Below, piece by piece: positions 9,444-19,119 of a stretch of 64,000 bases of DNA; positions within the stretch are counted from its first letter, which is position 1, and each line of letters starts with the position of its first letter. Below the pieces are notes generated by a model. The model did not search any database, was not told the DNA's origin, and saw only the letters and a program-made list of their open reading frames with translations. The DNA lies in contig NZ_CP051630.1 in assembly GCF_012848855.1 (NCBI RefSeq), positions 1,219,501 to 1,283,500 of the forward strand, written 5' to 3'. Position numbers and translations under genes: made by a program. The stretch comes from Pyruvatibacter mobilis (GTDB lineage Bacteria > Pseudomonadota > Alphaproteobacteria > CGMCC-115125).

Positions 9444-10583
9444 ATGGATTTCGCCCTTACGGAAGACCAGCGCGCCTTTTTCGATACGGCCCGTGATTTC
9501 GCTGACAAGGAACTCGCACCGAACGCCGCACAGTGGGATGCGGAGGCGATCTTTCCTGTCGAGACCATGCGCAAGGCGGCCGAACTGGGCTTTGCGGGGA
9601 TTTATGTCCGTGACGATGTCGGGGGCAGCGGGCTCTCCCGGCTTGATGCGGCGCTGATCTTCGAGGCCCTGTCCATGGGGTGTACCTCGACGGCGGCCTA
9701 CATCTCGATCCACAACATGGCGTCCTGGATGATCGATACGTTCGGGTCCGACGAACAGCGGCAGAAATGGCTGCCGCGGCTGACTTCCATGGATTTGATT
9801 GCAAGCTACTGCCTGACCGAACCGGGGGCGGGGTCTGACGCGGCGTCGCTGAAGTCCAAAGCGGTGCGCGATGGCGATCACTATGTGATCAACGGCGCCA
9901 AGGCATTCATTTCCGGCTCGGGTACGTCCGACATTTATGTCTGCATGATCCGAACGGGCGACGAAGGTGCGGGCGGTGTCTCATGCATCGTTGTCGAGAA
10001 GGGAACGCCGGGGCTCTCTTTTGGCGCAAATGAAAAGAAGATGGGCTGGAACTCGCAGCCGACGGCGGCAGTGATCTTCGAGGACTGCCGGGTGCCGGTC
10101 TGCAATCTCATCGGGGCGGAAGGTGATGGATTCAAGATTGCCATGAAGGGGCTTGATGGCGGACGGCTGAATATTGGCGCCTGTTCTATCGGAACAGCGC
10201 AGACCGCGCTTGATGCGGCAATGGCCTATGCCAAGGACCGAAACCAGTTCGGCAAGGCGATCGCGTCCTTCCAGGCGACCCAGTTCAAGTTGGCCGATAT
10301 GGAAACGGAGCTCGAAGCAGCGCGGCTGCTGCTTCGTCAGGCAGCAACCAAGCTTGACCAGAAGACGCCTGATGCCACCAAGCATTGCGCCATGGCGAAA
10401 CGGCTGGCGACCGATACCGGCTTCAATGTGGTGAACCAGGCGCTGCAGATTCATGGCGGCTATGGTTATCTCAAGGACTATCAGATGGAGCGGCACCTGC
10501 GTGATGTGCGCGTGCACCAGATCCTTGAAGGCACCAATGAAATCATGCGCGTCATCATTTCCCGCGAAATGCTGAAAGACTGA
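9444..10583 (+). CDS. Acyl-CoA dehydrogenase, probably isobutyryl-CoA dehydrogenase
   Basis: FAD-dependent dehydrogenase, 379 residues, that puts the alpha-beta double bond into a short acyl-CoA. Family signatures are the FAD-contact segment [58 protein letters not shown] and the catalytic Glu in [10 protein letters not shown]. The ATG at 9444 fits the family N-terminus MDFALTEDQ; a GTG four codons earlier is possible. It is followed by genes for 3-hydroxyisobutyryl-CoA hydrolase and 3-hydroxyisobutyrate dehydrogenase, so valine degradation with isobutyryl-CoA as substrate is the best reading. This specificity comes from context. Confidence 0.9.
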   Translation: MDFALTEDQRAFFDTARDFADKELAPNAAQWDAEAIFPVETMRKAAELGFAGIYVRDDVGGSGLSRLDAALIFEALSMGCTSTAAYISIHNMASWMIDTFGSDEQRQKWLPRLTSMDLIASYCLTEPGAGSDAASLKSKAVRDGDHYVINGAKAFISGSGTSDIYVCMIRTGDEGAGGVSCIVVEKGTPGLSFGANEKKMGWNSQPTAAVIFEDCRVPVCNLIGAEGDGFKIAMKGLDGGRLNIGACSIGTAQTALDAAMAYAKDRNQFGKAIASFQATQFKLADMETELEAARLLLRQAATKLDQKTPDATKHCAMAKRLATDTGFNVVNQALQIHGGYGYLKDYQMERHLRDVRVHQILEGTNEIMRVIISREMLKD

Positions 10584-10597
10584 GAGTCCAGGTGCAG

Positions 10598-11653
10598 ATG
10601 TCCGATACTGATCTTCCCGAAGCCGAAATCCTTTTTGAAGTGAAGGGCGCCGCCGGCGTCGTTACGCTAAATCGACCCAAGGCGCTCAACGCGCTCACAC
10701 TCAACATGGTGCGGGCACTTGACCCGCAACTTCGTCAGTGGGCAGAAGACCCGTCAATTGAACGCATCATCGTCAAGGGAGCGGGTGAAAAGGGGTTCTG
10801 CGCTGGTGGCGATATTCGTGCGCTCTATGATTGGGGAACAACCGGTGATCCGCTTGCCGTGGGCTTCTACGAGGAAGAGTACAAGCTCAACACTTTCATC
10901 AAGGAATATCCCAAGCCGTACATTGCCCTCCTTGACGGCATCACCATGGGTGGGGGTGTAGGCTTATCCGTACACGGATCGCACAGGATTGCGACCGAAC
11001 GGCTGATGTTTGCGATGCCGGAAACGGGTATTGGCCTGTTTCCGGATGTTGGGGGAACGTACTTTCTTCCGCGAACGCCGGGCGAAACGGGGATGTGGCT
11101 TTCCCTGACCGGTGCGCGCCTCAAGGCCGCGGATGCGCTCTTTGCCGGGATTGCGACGCAATACATTCCGTCCGAACAGCTGGAAACACTGGAAGATGCG
11201 TTGACCGTGCCCGGTGCGGATATTGACGTGGTGTTGAGGGACTTCGCGGCGGGGGCCGGAGACAGTGCGCTTGAGCCTCTACAGGCCGACATCGCGCGAT
11301 TGTTCAGCGCCGACAGCGTTGAAGCTATCCTCGCAGCGCTCGAAGCCGAAGGCAGTGCCTGGGCAGCCAAGCAGGCGAGTACCATCCGCAGTAAGTCACC
11401 AACAAGTCTGAAGGTGGCGTTCCGCCAGATGAAGGTTGGGGCGCAGGCATCGTTCCGGGAGTGCATGGAGACGGAATTCCGGATTGTATCGCGTGTCATG
11501 GCCGGCAAGGATTTTTATGAAGGTGTGCGGGCCACGATCATCGACAAGGATGGCGCACCAAACTGGCAGCCTGATTGTCTTGAAGCCATCACCGACGCGG
11601 ACATAGACGCCATTTTTGCGCCGCTTCCTGGCGGCGATATCAAGCTCGGCTAA
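10598..11653 (+). CDS. 3-hydroxyisobutyryl-CoA hydrolase
   Basis: Crotonase-fold thioesterase (351 residues) releasing 3-hydroxyisobutyrate in valine catabolism. Diagnostic stretches are VVTLNRPKALNALTLNMV, the oxyanion-hole segment KGFCAGGDIRALYD, DGITMGGGVGLSVHGSHRI and FAMPETGIGLFPDVGGTYFL, the latter carrying the Glu and Asp typical of hydrolases rather than plain hydratases. The extended C-terminal part (KSPTSLKVAFRQM ... DFYEGVRATIIDK) is also hydrolase-specific. It begins 14 bases after the acyl-CoA dehydrogenase. The ATG at 10598 is preferred over a GTG two codons upstream. Confidence 0.92.
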   Translation: MSDTDLPEAEILFEVKGAAGVVTLNRPKALNALTLNMVRALDPQLRQWAEDPSIERIIVKGAGEKGFCAGGDIRALYDWGTTGDPLAVGFYEEEYKLNTFIKEYPKPYIALLDGITMGGGVGLSVHGSHRIATERLMFAMPETGIGLFPDVGGTYFLPRTPGETGMWLSLTGARLKAADALFAGIATQYIPSEQLETLEDALTVPGADIDVVLRDFAAGAGDSALEPLQADIARLFSADSVEAILAALEAEGSAWAAKQASTIRSKSPTSLKVAFRQMKVGAQASFRECMETEFRIVSRVMAGKDFYEGVRATIIDKDGAPNWQPDCLEAITDADIDAIFAPLPGGDIKLG

Positions 11654-11681
11654 CGGGCGGCAATTATCAGGGAGTAATGAC

Positions 11682-12572
11682 ATGGCAAGCATCGGCTTTA
11701 TCGGCCTCGGCAATATGGGCGGGCCGATGGCGCGTAACCTGCTGAAAGCCGGCCACAGCGTCACGGTATTCGACCTATCGAAAGATGCGGCTGCTGCGCT
11801 TGCTGAAGCTGGTGCTTCTGTTGCCGGGTCGGCCGGTGAAGCTGCTTCCGGGGTTGAGATCGTGGTCAGCATGTTGCCTGCGGGACGGCATGTGGAGGCG
11901 GTGTATGGCGGTAATGACGGGGTCATTGCGCGGGCAGGGGAAGGGACCCTCCTGATCGACAGTTCGACGATTGACGTGGCGACGGCCCGGAAGGTGGCGG
12001 CGCAGGCTGCAGATGCGGGACTGGCGATGGTGGATGCACCGGTTTCCGGTGGCGTCGGGGGCGCGGAAGCGGGCACGCTGACCTTCATGGTCGGTGGTGA
12101 TGCGGATGCCTTCGCAAAGGCCAATCCGATCCTGGGCGCCATGGGGAAGAACATCTTCCACGCAGGTGGTGCCGGTAACGGTCAGGCGGCCAAGATCTGC
12201 AACAACATGCTCCTCGGTATCTCGATGATCGGGACCGCGGAGGCCTTCAACCTTGCCGAGAAGCTGGGTCTCGACGCACAGACCTTCTTTGACATCTCTT
12301 CGACCGCATCGGGCCAGTGCTGGTCGATGACAAGCTACTGTCCGGCTCCGGGTCCCGTGCCGACTTCGCCAGCCAACAATGACTACAAGCCCGGTTTTGC
12401 GGCAGCGATGATGCTTAAGGATTTGAGGCTGGCCCAAGAGGCAGCCGCCCTGGCACAGGCCCCCACGCCCCTCGGCAGTGAGGCAGCGTCGCTCTATGGG
12501 CTGATGGAGGCGACCGGAAAAGACGGCGTGGATTTTTCCGGTATCATCAAGATGCTTCGGGGGGACCTGTAG
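11682..12572 (+). CDS. mmsB: 3-hydroxyisobutyrate dehydrogenase
   Basis: Oxidises 3-hydroxyisobutyrate to methylmalonate semialdehyde with NAD, the next step after the preceding hydrolase. The 296-residue protein starts with the dinucleotide-binding IGFIGLGNMGGPMARNLL, has the signature VDAPVSGGVGGAEAGTLTFMVGG and the catalytic Lys in AAKICNNMLLG. The long loop SYCPAPGPVPTSPANNDYKPGF is typical of true HIBADH and absent from the paralogue at 4705. GGAG at 11671 supports the ATG at 11682. Methylmalonate-semialdehyde dehydrogenase (mmsA) is not in the window. Confidence 0.94.
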   Translation: MASIGFIGLGNMGGPMARNLLKAGHSVTVFDLSKDAAAALAEAGASVAGSAGEAASGVEIVVSMLPAGRHVEAVYGGNDGVIARAGEGTLLIDSSTIDVATARKVAAQAADAGLAMVDAPVSGGVGGAEAGTLTFMVGGDADAFAKANPILGAMGKNIFHAGGAGNGQAAKICNNMLLGISMIGTAEAFNLAEKLGLDAQTFFDISSTASGQCWSMTSYCPAPGPVPTSPANNDYKPGFAAAMMLKDLRLAQEAAALAQAPTPLGSEAASLYGLMEATGKDGVDFSGIIKMLRGDL

Positions 12573-12674
12573 CCCGATCAAGTGTCGACACGCATCCGTG
12601 TAGAGCCTGGCCGATACAGCAGTGCTATGGCGCTAAACTCCGTTTGCGCTGACACATGCAGGAAAGGACGCGCC

Positions 12675-13088
12675 ATGACACCGGAACAGATCAAGCTTGT
12701 GCAGGAGAGCTTCGCCCGCGTGGCCCCAGATGCGGAAGAGGCCTCGCAGGTCTTCTACACCAGGCTGTTCGAACAGGCTCCGGAAGTGCGTCCGCTGTTC
12801 AAAGGCGATATGCGCGACCAGGGCAAGAAGCTCATGGCTATGCTGGCGACGGTTGTGCAAGGGCTTAATGATCTCGATGCGCTGATGCCTGCGATCCGGG
12901 CTCTGGCTGTGCGTCACAACGACTACAAGGTTGAGCCCGCGCATTACGACCATGTGGGTGCCGCACTTTTGTGGACATTCGAACAGGCTCTCGGTGACGC
13001 GTTTACTGCTGAAACACGCAAAGCCTGGTCTGAGGCCTATGGGGTATTGGCAGGAGCCATGATCGCTGCTTCGGCGGAAGCCAGGTAA
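12675..13088 (+). CDS. Single-domain globin (Vitreoscilla-haemoglobin type), copy 1
   Basis: A 137-residue haem-binding globin, the length of a bare globin domain without the reductase of flavohaemoglobins. The B-helix Tyr is in SQVFYTRLFEQAPEVRPLF, and the proximal His is in LAVRHNDYKVEP, followed by the G/H-helix HYDHVGAALLWTFEQALG. GGAAAGGA at 12660-12669 marks the ATG at 12675. Such proteins bind O2 or NO; which one matters here is unknown. A second, related globin starts 117 bases downstream on the same strand, indicating a tandem duplication. Confidence 0.9.
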   Translation: MTPEQIKLVQESFARVAPDAEEASQVFYTRLFEQAPEVRPLFKGDMRDQGKKLMAMLATVVQGLNDLDALMPAIRALAVRHNDYKVEPAHYDHVGAALLWTFEQALGDAFTAETRKAWSEAYGVLAGAMIAASAEAR

Positions 13089-13204
13089 CGAATTTGCGGC
13101 GGTTTGGTGAATTCATTCGAACATACATGCGCGCACTGCGTGTGCACTAAGCGGTTGTTCACCTTTTTGGGGCAATTTCCCTCGCGATTTTGAGGGAAGA
13201 GTAC

Positions 13205-13639
13205 ATGACCCCTGAGCAAGTTGACGTGGTCCGGTCGAGTTTCGAGGTCGTCGCTGACCGTGCGGATGATGCGGCCCGTCATTTCTACAAGAAGTTGTTT
13301 TCAATCGCGCCGGAAGTGCGGCCGATGTTCACGTCGGACATGAAGGCGCAAGGCCGCATGTTCGTGTCGATGCTGTCAAATGTGGTTGACCGACTGGACC
13401 GGCCCGAGGAAATCGCGCCGCTGCTTGAAGGGCTGGCAATCCGGCATCGGGACTACGGTGTGCGGCCTGAGCACTACGGTCCGGTGGGGGCGGCGCTTCT
13501 CTACGCGATTGCGTATGTGCACCAGGACGAATTCAACCGCGAAATCCGCGGTGCATGGGTCGAAGCCTTCAGCCTGCTGGCTAATGGAATGATCGAATCC
13601 GCAGAAAACCAAGTGTTTTCATCCACGGCGGCGGAATAG
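13205..13639 (+). CDS. Single-domain globin, copy 2
   Basis: A 144-residue globin closely patterned on copy 1 (MTPEQVDVVRSSFEVVADRADDAARHF). The B-helix Tyr is in ARHFYKKLFSIAPEVRPMF and the proximal His in LAIRHRDYGVRPEHY. GAGGGAAGAG immediately before the ATG at 13205 is a strong ribosome binding site; an in-frame TTG five codons earlier lies inside it and is unlikely as start. The C-terminus carries about ten extra residues (QVFSSTAAE). The 116-base gap to copy 1 means it may have its own promoter. Confidence 0.9.
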   Translation: MTPEQVDVVRSSFEVVADRADDAARHFYKKLFSIAPEVRPMFTSDMKAQGRMFVSMLSNVVDRLDRPEEIAPLLEGLAIRHRDYGVRPEHYGPVGAALLYAIAYVHQDEFNREIRGAWVEAFSLLANGMIESAENQVFSSTAAE

Positions 13640-13779
13640 TTTTATCTAAAATTTGAGGCGTATTAACCGGTTGGTTTCGCGCTTCGTTAAGGCGGTAGCG
13701 GTAGTCTTTCACTGAGTTCGAGACAAATGCCTCTGTGTCGAATGAGGGGCGGGATGTCTGAGTAACCGGGAGACGTTTT

Positions 13780-14295
13780 ATGAACATGACTACTGCCGTG
13801 GCCGTGGACGATCGCACCGAAGGTGCCGCCGGCGAAGAGCTTAAAAACCTCTATCTTGAGACGCTGACCTTCGTTGAGCGTCTGCACCGCTGCCTGCTTG
13901 ACGTGATCAAGGATGAGCTTGATCGCATTGGCTGCGACGAGATCAACAGTGTCCAGGCGCTGCTGCTGTTCAATATCGGCGATGCCGAGTTGACCGCAGG
14001 CGAGTTGCGCACGCGGGGCCACTATCTTGGCTCCAACGTGTCGTACAATCTGAAGAAGCTCGTGGACACGGGTTTCATCCACCACAAGCGGTCGGAAGCC
14101 GATCGCCGCTCCGTGCGGGTGAGCCTCACGGAGAAGGGTCACGAGATCAAGGAACTGGTGGACGAGCTCTATGACCGCCACATGGTGTCGCTGAAGCCCG
14201 TGGGCGAAGTGACCGAGGAAGATCTCGAGACCGTCAATACGTCGCTGCGCCGTCTGGAGCGCTTCTGGACCGACCAGATCCGCTATCGCCTGTAA
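13780..14295 (+). CDS. ldtR: LdtR-type MarR-family regulator
   Basis: A 171-residue winged-helix protein matching LdtR, the alphaproteobacterial regulator described in Liberibacter and Sinorhizobium that controls L,D-transpeptidase genes and envelope tolerance. The core reads SVQALLLFNIGDAELTAGELRTRGHYLGSNVSYNLKKLVDTGFIHHKRSEADRRS across recognition helix and wing, a highly conserved pattern. An L,D-transpeptidase gene lies 1.1 kb downstream on the same strand, which supports the role. The start at 13780 is the first ATG in frame and gives a short, variable N-terminal lead. Confidence 0.9.
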   Translation: MNMTTAVAVDDRTEGAAGEELKNLYLETLTFVERLHRCLLDVIKDELDRIGCDEINSVQALLLFNIGDAELTAGELRTRGHYLGSNVSYNLKKLVDTGFIHHKRSEADRRSVRVSLTEKGHEIKELVDELYDRHMVSLKPVGEVTEEDLETVNTSLRRLERFWTDQIRYRL

Positions 14296-14381
14296 AGGCG
14301 CCCGGGGCAGGCTTCGCGGGGCAGGTGCCCGGTTGCCTTGCTGAAGACGCCCTGCGACCATGATTGCGACACATGACAAAG

Positions 14382-14409
14382 GCGCCGGCCCAAAAGGCCG
14401 GCGCTTTTT
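14382..14409 (+). terminator. Rho-independent terminator after ldtR
   Basis: GCGCCGGCC-CAAAA-GGCCGGCGC forms a perfect 9-bp GC stem, followed by TTTTT. It sits between convergent ldtR and the DUF1295 gene and ends ldtR transcription. Confidence 0.88.
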
Positions 14410-14421
14410 GCATGGAGGCTG

Positions 14422-15204
14422 TCAGGAGCGCCGCGGCGGATGAGGAATGAAAGCGCTGGTACGCGCCGCATAGGCGTCGTAACCCGCGCGCCGCTTGCGC
14501 AGACCTCGTTCCAGGAGGCTTAAGCCGGAGACGCGAAGGATCAGCCAGGTCATGAGGATCGGGCTGATGATGGTCCACCAGTTCTGTGTGTCTGCGACGG
14601 CAATCAGGAAGAGGCCCCACCACAGAACCGTGTTGCCGAAATAGTTCGGATGGCGCGACCACGCCCATAGTCCCGTATCAAGCACCTTTCCCTCATTTGC
14701 CGCGTTTCGCTTGAATGCGGCTAGCTGCGCATCGGCCAAGGCTTCCATGAGGAACCCGAGAACGAACAGGGTCATGCCCAGGGCATCCAGAAGGCCAAGA
14801 GGGGCGGCAGCGTTTGAAATGCCGGCCATCAGGGGGAGGCCGATGATTAGGATGAGCGCGCCCTGAAGCCCGAAGACAACATACAGGCTCTGCCAGGCAA
14901 AGCCCGGTCGGCGGGCGCGCATGGCCTGATAGCGTTGATCTTCCTGCGGTTCCTGCAGCCAGCGCGACCACAGATATGTGCCGAGCCGAATTGCCCACAG
15001 GGAAGTCAAGGCCAGGACCAACAGCGCACGGGGATGCTCCGGTGCCGTCGCGACATAACTGATCCATGCCACGATGCCGAAACCGAGCGGCCAGAATGCA
15101 TCGATGAAGCTGACATCCTTCAACGGCAGGCTCAAAAGCCATAATCCGAAGGTGCAGGCAGCAATGATTGCTGTCGTCAGAATGAGCAGGTCTGAAGGGA
15201 TCAT
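14422..15204 (-). CDS. DUF1295 membrane protein (steroid-reductase / isoprenylcysteine-methyltransferase fold)
   Basis: A 260-residue integral membrane protein with about six to seven hydrophobic segments, the first at residues 7-24. Characteristic of DUF1295 are FIDAFWPLGFGIVAWISY, the paired motif LDTGLWAWSRHPNYFGNTVLWWG (residues about 175-197, the cofactor-binding pattern shared with ICMT and 5-alpha-reductase) and the C-terminal LLERGLRKRRAGYDAYAARTSAFIP. The ATG at 15204 is chosen because it starts the first helix properly. The substrate is unknown for bacterial members. It converges on ldtR. Confidence 0.87.
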   Translation of the reverse strand: MIPSDLLILTTAIIAACTFGLWLLSLPLKDVSFIDAFWPLGFGIVAWISYVATAPEHPRALLVLALTSLWAIRLGTYLWSRWLQEPQEDQRYQAMRARRPGFAWQSLYVVFGLQGALILIIGLPLMAGISNAAAPLGLLDALGMTLFVLGFLMEALADAQLAAFKRNAANEGKVLDTGLWAWSRHPNYFGNTVLWWGLFLIAVADTQNWWTIISPILMTWLILRVSGLSLLERGLRKRRAGYDAYAARTSAFIPHPPRRS

Positions 15205-15431
15205 CCGGGCCCTTTGGTTGCGGCCGGCGGACTGGCCGGCGCCCAATCAGCCTAGGGCCGAATTCCCGCACCAAACAAGGTAAACCAAGTCTTTCCTAGC
15301 GATTTTGGTTAAAGGCCGCTAGGCTTTCAACGCCTGTTGCGCTGCGGGGGCGCGCTATGGGTTGCGACCACATTTGGGGCGCGAGGGGGAGATGCTGCCT
15401 CAGGCATTCCGCTTGCATCGCGGAAGGTTAA

Positions 15432-16835
15432 ATGAGGCATTCCCCCGCTTCCCGCGCCTTGAAAGACCAGGACCGTTCAGCTTTGGCACGCTTGCTCACC
15501 AATACTGTTCTATTTGCCGCCATCATTGGCGTTTGCGCCGTTCTGGGTATGCTCGCAGGCGGTTCTGAGGCAGCAGCTGAGACGGGTCGTGCCTACGACA
15601 TATTTGCCGATCGGCCGGTTTCCTCCGGGGCAACTGACAAGTCGGGTGCGGCGGCCAGCCCGCGTTCGACTTTCGTGGATGACCCCTGGGCGGTTGACTG
15701 GATCGATCCGTGGGAGGCGCCCCGTCGGATTGAAGATTTCGAAAATGCGTCCGCGCCGGCCTCTGATGCGCCTACCCTTGGCGACGCAGGCTACTGGCCG
15801 CTGCTGCGTGCCATTTCCATGTACCGCAACATCGTCGAATGGGGAGGCTGGGACAGCATCCCCGCGGGGGAAGAGCGCTTTGAGGAGGGCCTCGTGGACG
15901 AGGTCCGCGTCCCGCTCCTCAGGAAACGGCTGATTGCGACCGGGGACCTTGAGAGTTCGGGCGGCAATCCGACCGTCTTTGATGCGCAGCTGACCCAGGC
16001 CCTGCAGCGTTTTCAGGCCCGTAATGGCTTGCTTCCGGACGGCGTTGTCGGCCGTCGTACCCTTGAAGCGCTCAACGTGTCTGCGAAGGCACGGCTGGCG
16101 CTTCTTGAGCGGAACCTGAAGCGCATCAACAAGCTCAAGCTCAATCTCGGCGAGCGCTATATCTTTGTGAACATTGCGGGGCAGAAACTTGAGGCCGTCG
16201 CCAATGGTCGCGTTGAACGCCGCCATCGCGTAGTGATCGGCAAGGTCGATCGTCAGACCCCGGAATATACGAGCAAGATCACCTTCCTCGCATTCAATCC
16301 CTACTGGCATGTGCCGCAGTCGATAGCTGAAAAGGACATCCTGCCTCAGGTGCGGCGTGATCCAAGCTATCTGCGCCGGCTCAACATGAAGGTCTACCGG
16401 GGCTATGGGGGCAGTGAAGTCAATCCGTCGACGGTGAACTGGAACCAGGTCAATGGCCGCACCTTCCTGTTCCGCCAAGAACCTGGTCCCCGCAACTCGT
16501 TGGGGACCGTAAAGATTCATTTCCCGAACCCGCATGCAGTCTATCTGCATGACACGCCGTCCAAGAGCCTCTTCGGCCGCAGCGTGCGCGCGAACTCGTC
16601 GGGCTGTGTGCGTGTCGAGGATGTGCATGATCTCACAACGTGGCTGCTGGACGCCCAGGGCTGGGACCGGTCGCGGGTGGATGCGCTGGTGAAGAGCGGG
16701 CAGCGCAAGGACATCTATCTGAAGAAGACGGTGCCGGTTTACATGCTCTACCTCACCGCCTGGGTTGATGAGCATGGGGTCGTGAATTTCCGCGATGACA
16801 TCTACGGGCGCGACAGCCGCCGGGCGTCGCTTTGA
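15432..16835 (+). CDS. L,D-transpeptidase (YkuD domain) with peptidoglycan-binding domain
   Basis: Cell-wall enzyme that cross-links peptidoglycan through L,D-bonds or attaches proteins to it. The 467-residue protein has an N-terminal hydrophobic segment (about 20-45, LLTNTVLFAAIIGVCAVLG) for export or anchoring. A PG_binding_1 domain follows near 165-220 (LTQALQRFQARNGLLPDGVVGRRTLEAL). The YkuD domain spans about 235-410, with HDTPSKSLFGRSVRA and the catalytic NSSGCVRVEDVHDL containing the nucleophilic Cys. GGAAGG precedes the ATG. It is the probable target of the nearby LdtR. The next gene overlaps or nearly overlaps its stop. Confidence 0.94.
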   Translation: MRHSPASRALKDQDRSALARLLTNTVLFAAIIGVCAVLGMLAGGSEAAAETGRAYDIFADRPVSSGATDKSGAAASPRSTFVDDPWAVDWIDPWEAPRRIEDFENASAPASDAPTLGDAGYWPLLRAISMYRNIVEWGGWDSIPAGEERFEEGLVDEVRVPLLRKRLIATGDLESSGGNPTVFDAQLTQALQRFQARNGLLPDGVVGRRTLEALNVSAKARLALLERNLKRINKLKLNLGERYIFVNIAGQKLEAVANGRVERRHRVVIGKVDRQTPEYTSKITFLAFNPYWHVPQSIAEKDILPQVRRDPSYLRRLNMKVYRGYGGSEVNPSTVNWNQVNGRTFLFRQEPGPRNSLGTVKIHFPNPHAVYLHDTPSKSLFGRSVRANSSGCVRVEDVHDLTTWLLDAQGWDRSRVDALVKSGQRKDIYLKKTVPVYMLYLTAWVDEHGVVNFRDDIYGRDSRRASL

Positions 16836-16843
16836 GGTCCGGC

Positions 16844-17611
16844 ATGTCCCGGCCTGCCAGGTTTGCCTATCTCGAACATGATGGCTTGCTGGCCTTTGCC
16901 CACCGTGGCGGGGCTGGTGATTACCCCGAGAACTCGATGCATGCGTTCGAGGCCGCCGTGAAACTCGGTTACCGCTACATAGAGACCGATGCCTATGCCA
17001 CGCGGGATGGAGTGCTTCTGTCCTTTCATGACGACAGGCTTGATCGCGTCACCGACAAACAGGGCGCGATCAAGGAGCTAGATTATGCGCAGGTTCGAGA
17101 TGCCCGCATCGACGGAAGTGAACCCATCCCCCTGATGGAGGATTTGCTCGGATCATTTCCCGACACCCGGTTCAACATCGACCCCAAGCATGATTCAGCG
17201 GTAGCGCCGTTGATCGAGGTGATCCGCCGGACGAATGCCGTGGAGCGCGTGGGTATAGGGTCCTTCTCCGGCAAGCGGCTTACCCAGATGCGTGACACAC
17301 TCGGCCCCAAACTCTGTACCAGTGTTGGCCCATGGGATGCCCTGCGAGTTCGGCTGGCAGCCTATGGCCTGCCCATGGGCGGATTCAGCCGACCGGGGTG
17401 CGTTCAATTTCCTGAAAAGCAGTGGGGCATTCCCCTGGTCGATGCCGACACAGTTGCCCTGTGTCACTCTCATGATCTTCAAGTCCATGTCTGGACCATA
17501 GATGAGCCGCAAGACATGAACCGCCTGATAGATCTGGGGGTGGACGGACTCATGACGGACCGTCCTGCCGTGCTCAAAGAAGTGCTTCAGGCGCGCGGGC
17601 TGTGGGCCTGA
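16844..17611 (+). CDS. Glycerophosphodiester phosphodiesterase
   Basis: A 255-residue GDPD-family TIM-barrel enzyme hydrolysing glycerophosphodiesters to glycerol-3-phosphate and an alcohol. Signatures are AFAHRGGAGDYPENS with the catalytic His, ETDAYATRDGVLLSFHDDRLDRVTD with the metal Glu/Asp and second His, and the C-terminal HVWTIDEPQDMNRLIDLGVDGLMTDRP. No signal peptide is visible, so it is probably cytoplasmic. GAGG at 16834 favours the ATG at 16844; a TTG at 16832 would give a 4-base overlap with the L,D-transpeptidase. Either way the two genes are coupled. Confidence 0.92.
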   Translation: MSRPARFAYLEHDGLLAFAHRGGAGDYPENSMHAFEAAVKLGYRYIETDAYATRDGVLLSFHDDRLDRVTDKQGAIKELDYAQVRDARIDGSEPIPLMEDLLGSFPDTRFNIDPKHDSAVAPLIEVIRRTNAVERVGIGSFSGKRLTQMRDTLGPKLCTSVGPWDALRVRLAAYGLPMGGFSRPGCVQFPEKQWGIPLVDADTVALCHSHDLQVHVWTIDEPQDMNRLIDLGVDGLMTDRPAVLKEVLQARGLWA

Positions 17612-17737
17612 CAGCATCGCAACAGACCCGTTGCCCGGAATTTCCCAAGTGTCTGCCGGTTCGTGCGGCAATCCGCACTTTGCGGAGAGAGGCTACGTGG
17701 CCTAGATTGCGCTTTAACGACAGAGGCATCCCCTCCG

Positions 17738-17756
17738 GGTTAACGCATCGTAAACC
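17738..17756. promoter_or_regulatory. Imperfect dyad upstream of hemA
   Basis: GGTTAAC-GCATC-GTAAACC has 7-base arms with a single mismatch, about 107 bases before the hemA ATG. It could be an operator; it also resembles a loose TTAA-N7 site. It does not match the FnrL (TTGAT-N4-ATCAA) or PpsR patterns known for hemA in other Alphaproteobacteria. The rest of 17612-17862 shows nothing nameable. Confidence 0.25.
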
Positions 17757-17862
17757 CTGATTCCGCCAGATTTGTCAGGCGGACGAAGTCTTGCAGGCAG
17801 GCCACGGCGCTTTTGATTGCGCCCCTGGCCCTGCAGGAGGGGCAGACGAAAGGGCCGTCTCG

Positions 17863-19092
17863 ATGAGCCAGATTGATTATGATGCCGCCTTGCAGGGCGC
17901 GCTGGATACGCTCCGCGCCGAAGGCCGCTACCGCGTGTTCGCCGAGCTAGAGCGCCAGCAGGGGGCATTTCCCACAGCCAAGCGCTACCAGGACGGAACG
18001 CTGGACAGCACGATCACCGTCTGGTGCTCGAATGACTATCTGGGCATGGGCCAGCACCCCAAGGTGCTCGAGGCAATGCACACGGCGATTGATGTGACCG
18101 GGGCCGGATCCGGCGGCACGCGCAATATCTCCGGCACCCATCACTATCATATCTCGCTGGAGCGTGAACTTGCGGACCTTCACCAGAAGGAAGCCGCACT
18201 GCTGTTCACCTCAGGCTATGTGGCGAACGAAGCCACACTCTCCAGCCTGGCGCGTATCCTGAAGGGGTGTGTGATTTTCTCCGACGAGATGAACCATGCC
18301 TCGATGATCGAGGGCATTCGTCATGGCGGCGGGCCGAAGCGCATTTTCCGCCATAATGACCTCAAGCATCTTGAAGAATTGCTGGCGGAAACTGATCCGT
18401 CGCTGCCGAAGATCGTGGCATTCGAGAGCGTCTATTCCATGGACGGCGACATTGCCGATATCGGTGCCATCTGCGATCTGGCGAAGAAGTACAACGCGAT
18501 CACATATCTAGATGAAGTCCATGCTGTCGGGCTCTATGGGCCGCGTGGCGGCGGCATCGCTGATCGTGACAATGTGCTGGACAAGGTTGATATCATCGAG
18601 GGAACGCTGGCCAAGGGCTTCGGTGTGATGGGCGGCTACATCGCGGCGTCGGCACGGGTTGTCGACGTTGTCCGTTCCTACGCGCAGAGCTTCATCTTCA
18701 CGACGTCGTTGTCGCCGGTGCTGGCCGCGGGTGTTCTGGCGAGTGTGCGCCACCTCAAGGCCAGCAATGAAGAGCGTGAGCGGCATCAGGCTCAGGCTGC
18801 GAAGCTCAAGGCTGCTCTCAAGGAGCGCGGGCTTCCGGTTCTGGATACTCCGAGCCATATCGTTCCGGTAATGGTGTGGGACCCGGTGGCCTGCAAGGCG
18901 ATCTCCGATCGCCTGCTTGAGGCGCACAACATCTATGTGCAGCCGATCAACTATCCCACTGTGCCGCGGGGCACGGAGCGACTGCGGTTTACGCCCACGC
19001 CGTTCCATGGTGACGACAAGATCCGCGAATTGGCTGATGCGCTTGACCAGGTGTTCAGCGAATTCAAGATCGATCGCAGCCGGGCAGCCTGA
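17863..19092 (+). CDS. hemA: 5-aminolevulinate synthase
   Basis: PLP enzyme condensing glycine and succinyl-CoA to 5-aminolevulinate, the first step of the C4 haem pathway found in Alphaproteobacteria. 409 residues from the ATG at 17863, preceded by AAAGGG. Markers are [50 protein letters not shown] with the PLP-contacting Asp, and the Schiff-base Lys in [15 protein letters not shown]-terminal [21 protein letters not shown] distinguishes ALAS from related acyltransferases. Together with hemB (7545) it shows the organism does not need the glutamyl-tRNA route. Confidence 0.97.
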   Translation: MSQIDYDAALQGALDTLRAEGRYRVFAELERQQGAFPTAKRYQDGTLDSTITVWCSNDYLGMGQHPKVLEAMHTAIDVTGAGSGGTRNISGTHHYHISLERELADLHQKEAALLFTSGYVANEATLSSLARILKGCVIFSDEMNHASMIEGIRHGGGPKRIFRHNDLKHLEELLAETDPSLPKIVAFESVYSMDGDIADIGAICDLAKKYNAITYLDEVHAVGLYGPRGGGIADRDNVLDKVDIIEGTLAKGFGVMGGYIAASARVVDVVRSYAQSFIFTTSLSPVLAAGVLASVRHLKASNEERERHQAQAAKLKAALKERGLPVLDTPSHIVPVMVWDPVACKAISDRLLEAHNIYVQPINYPTVPRGTERLRFTPTPFHGDDKIRELADALDQVFSEFKIDRSRAA

Positions 19093-19119
19093 TCCACCGG
19101 GATTGGCTGGGAGGCGGGC

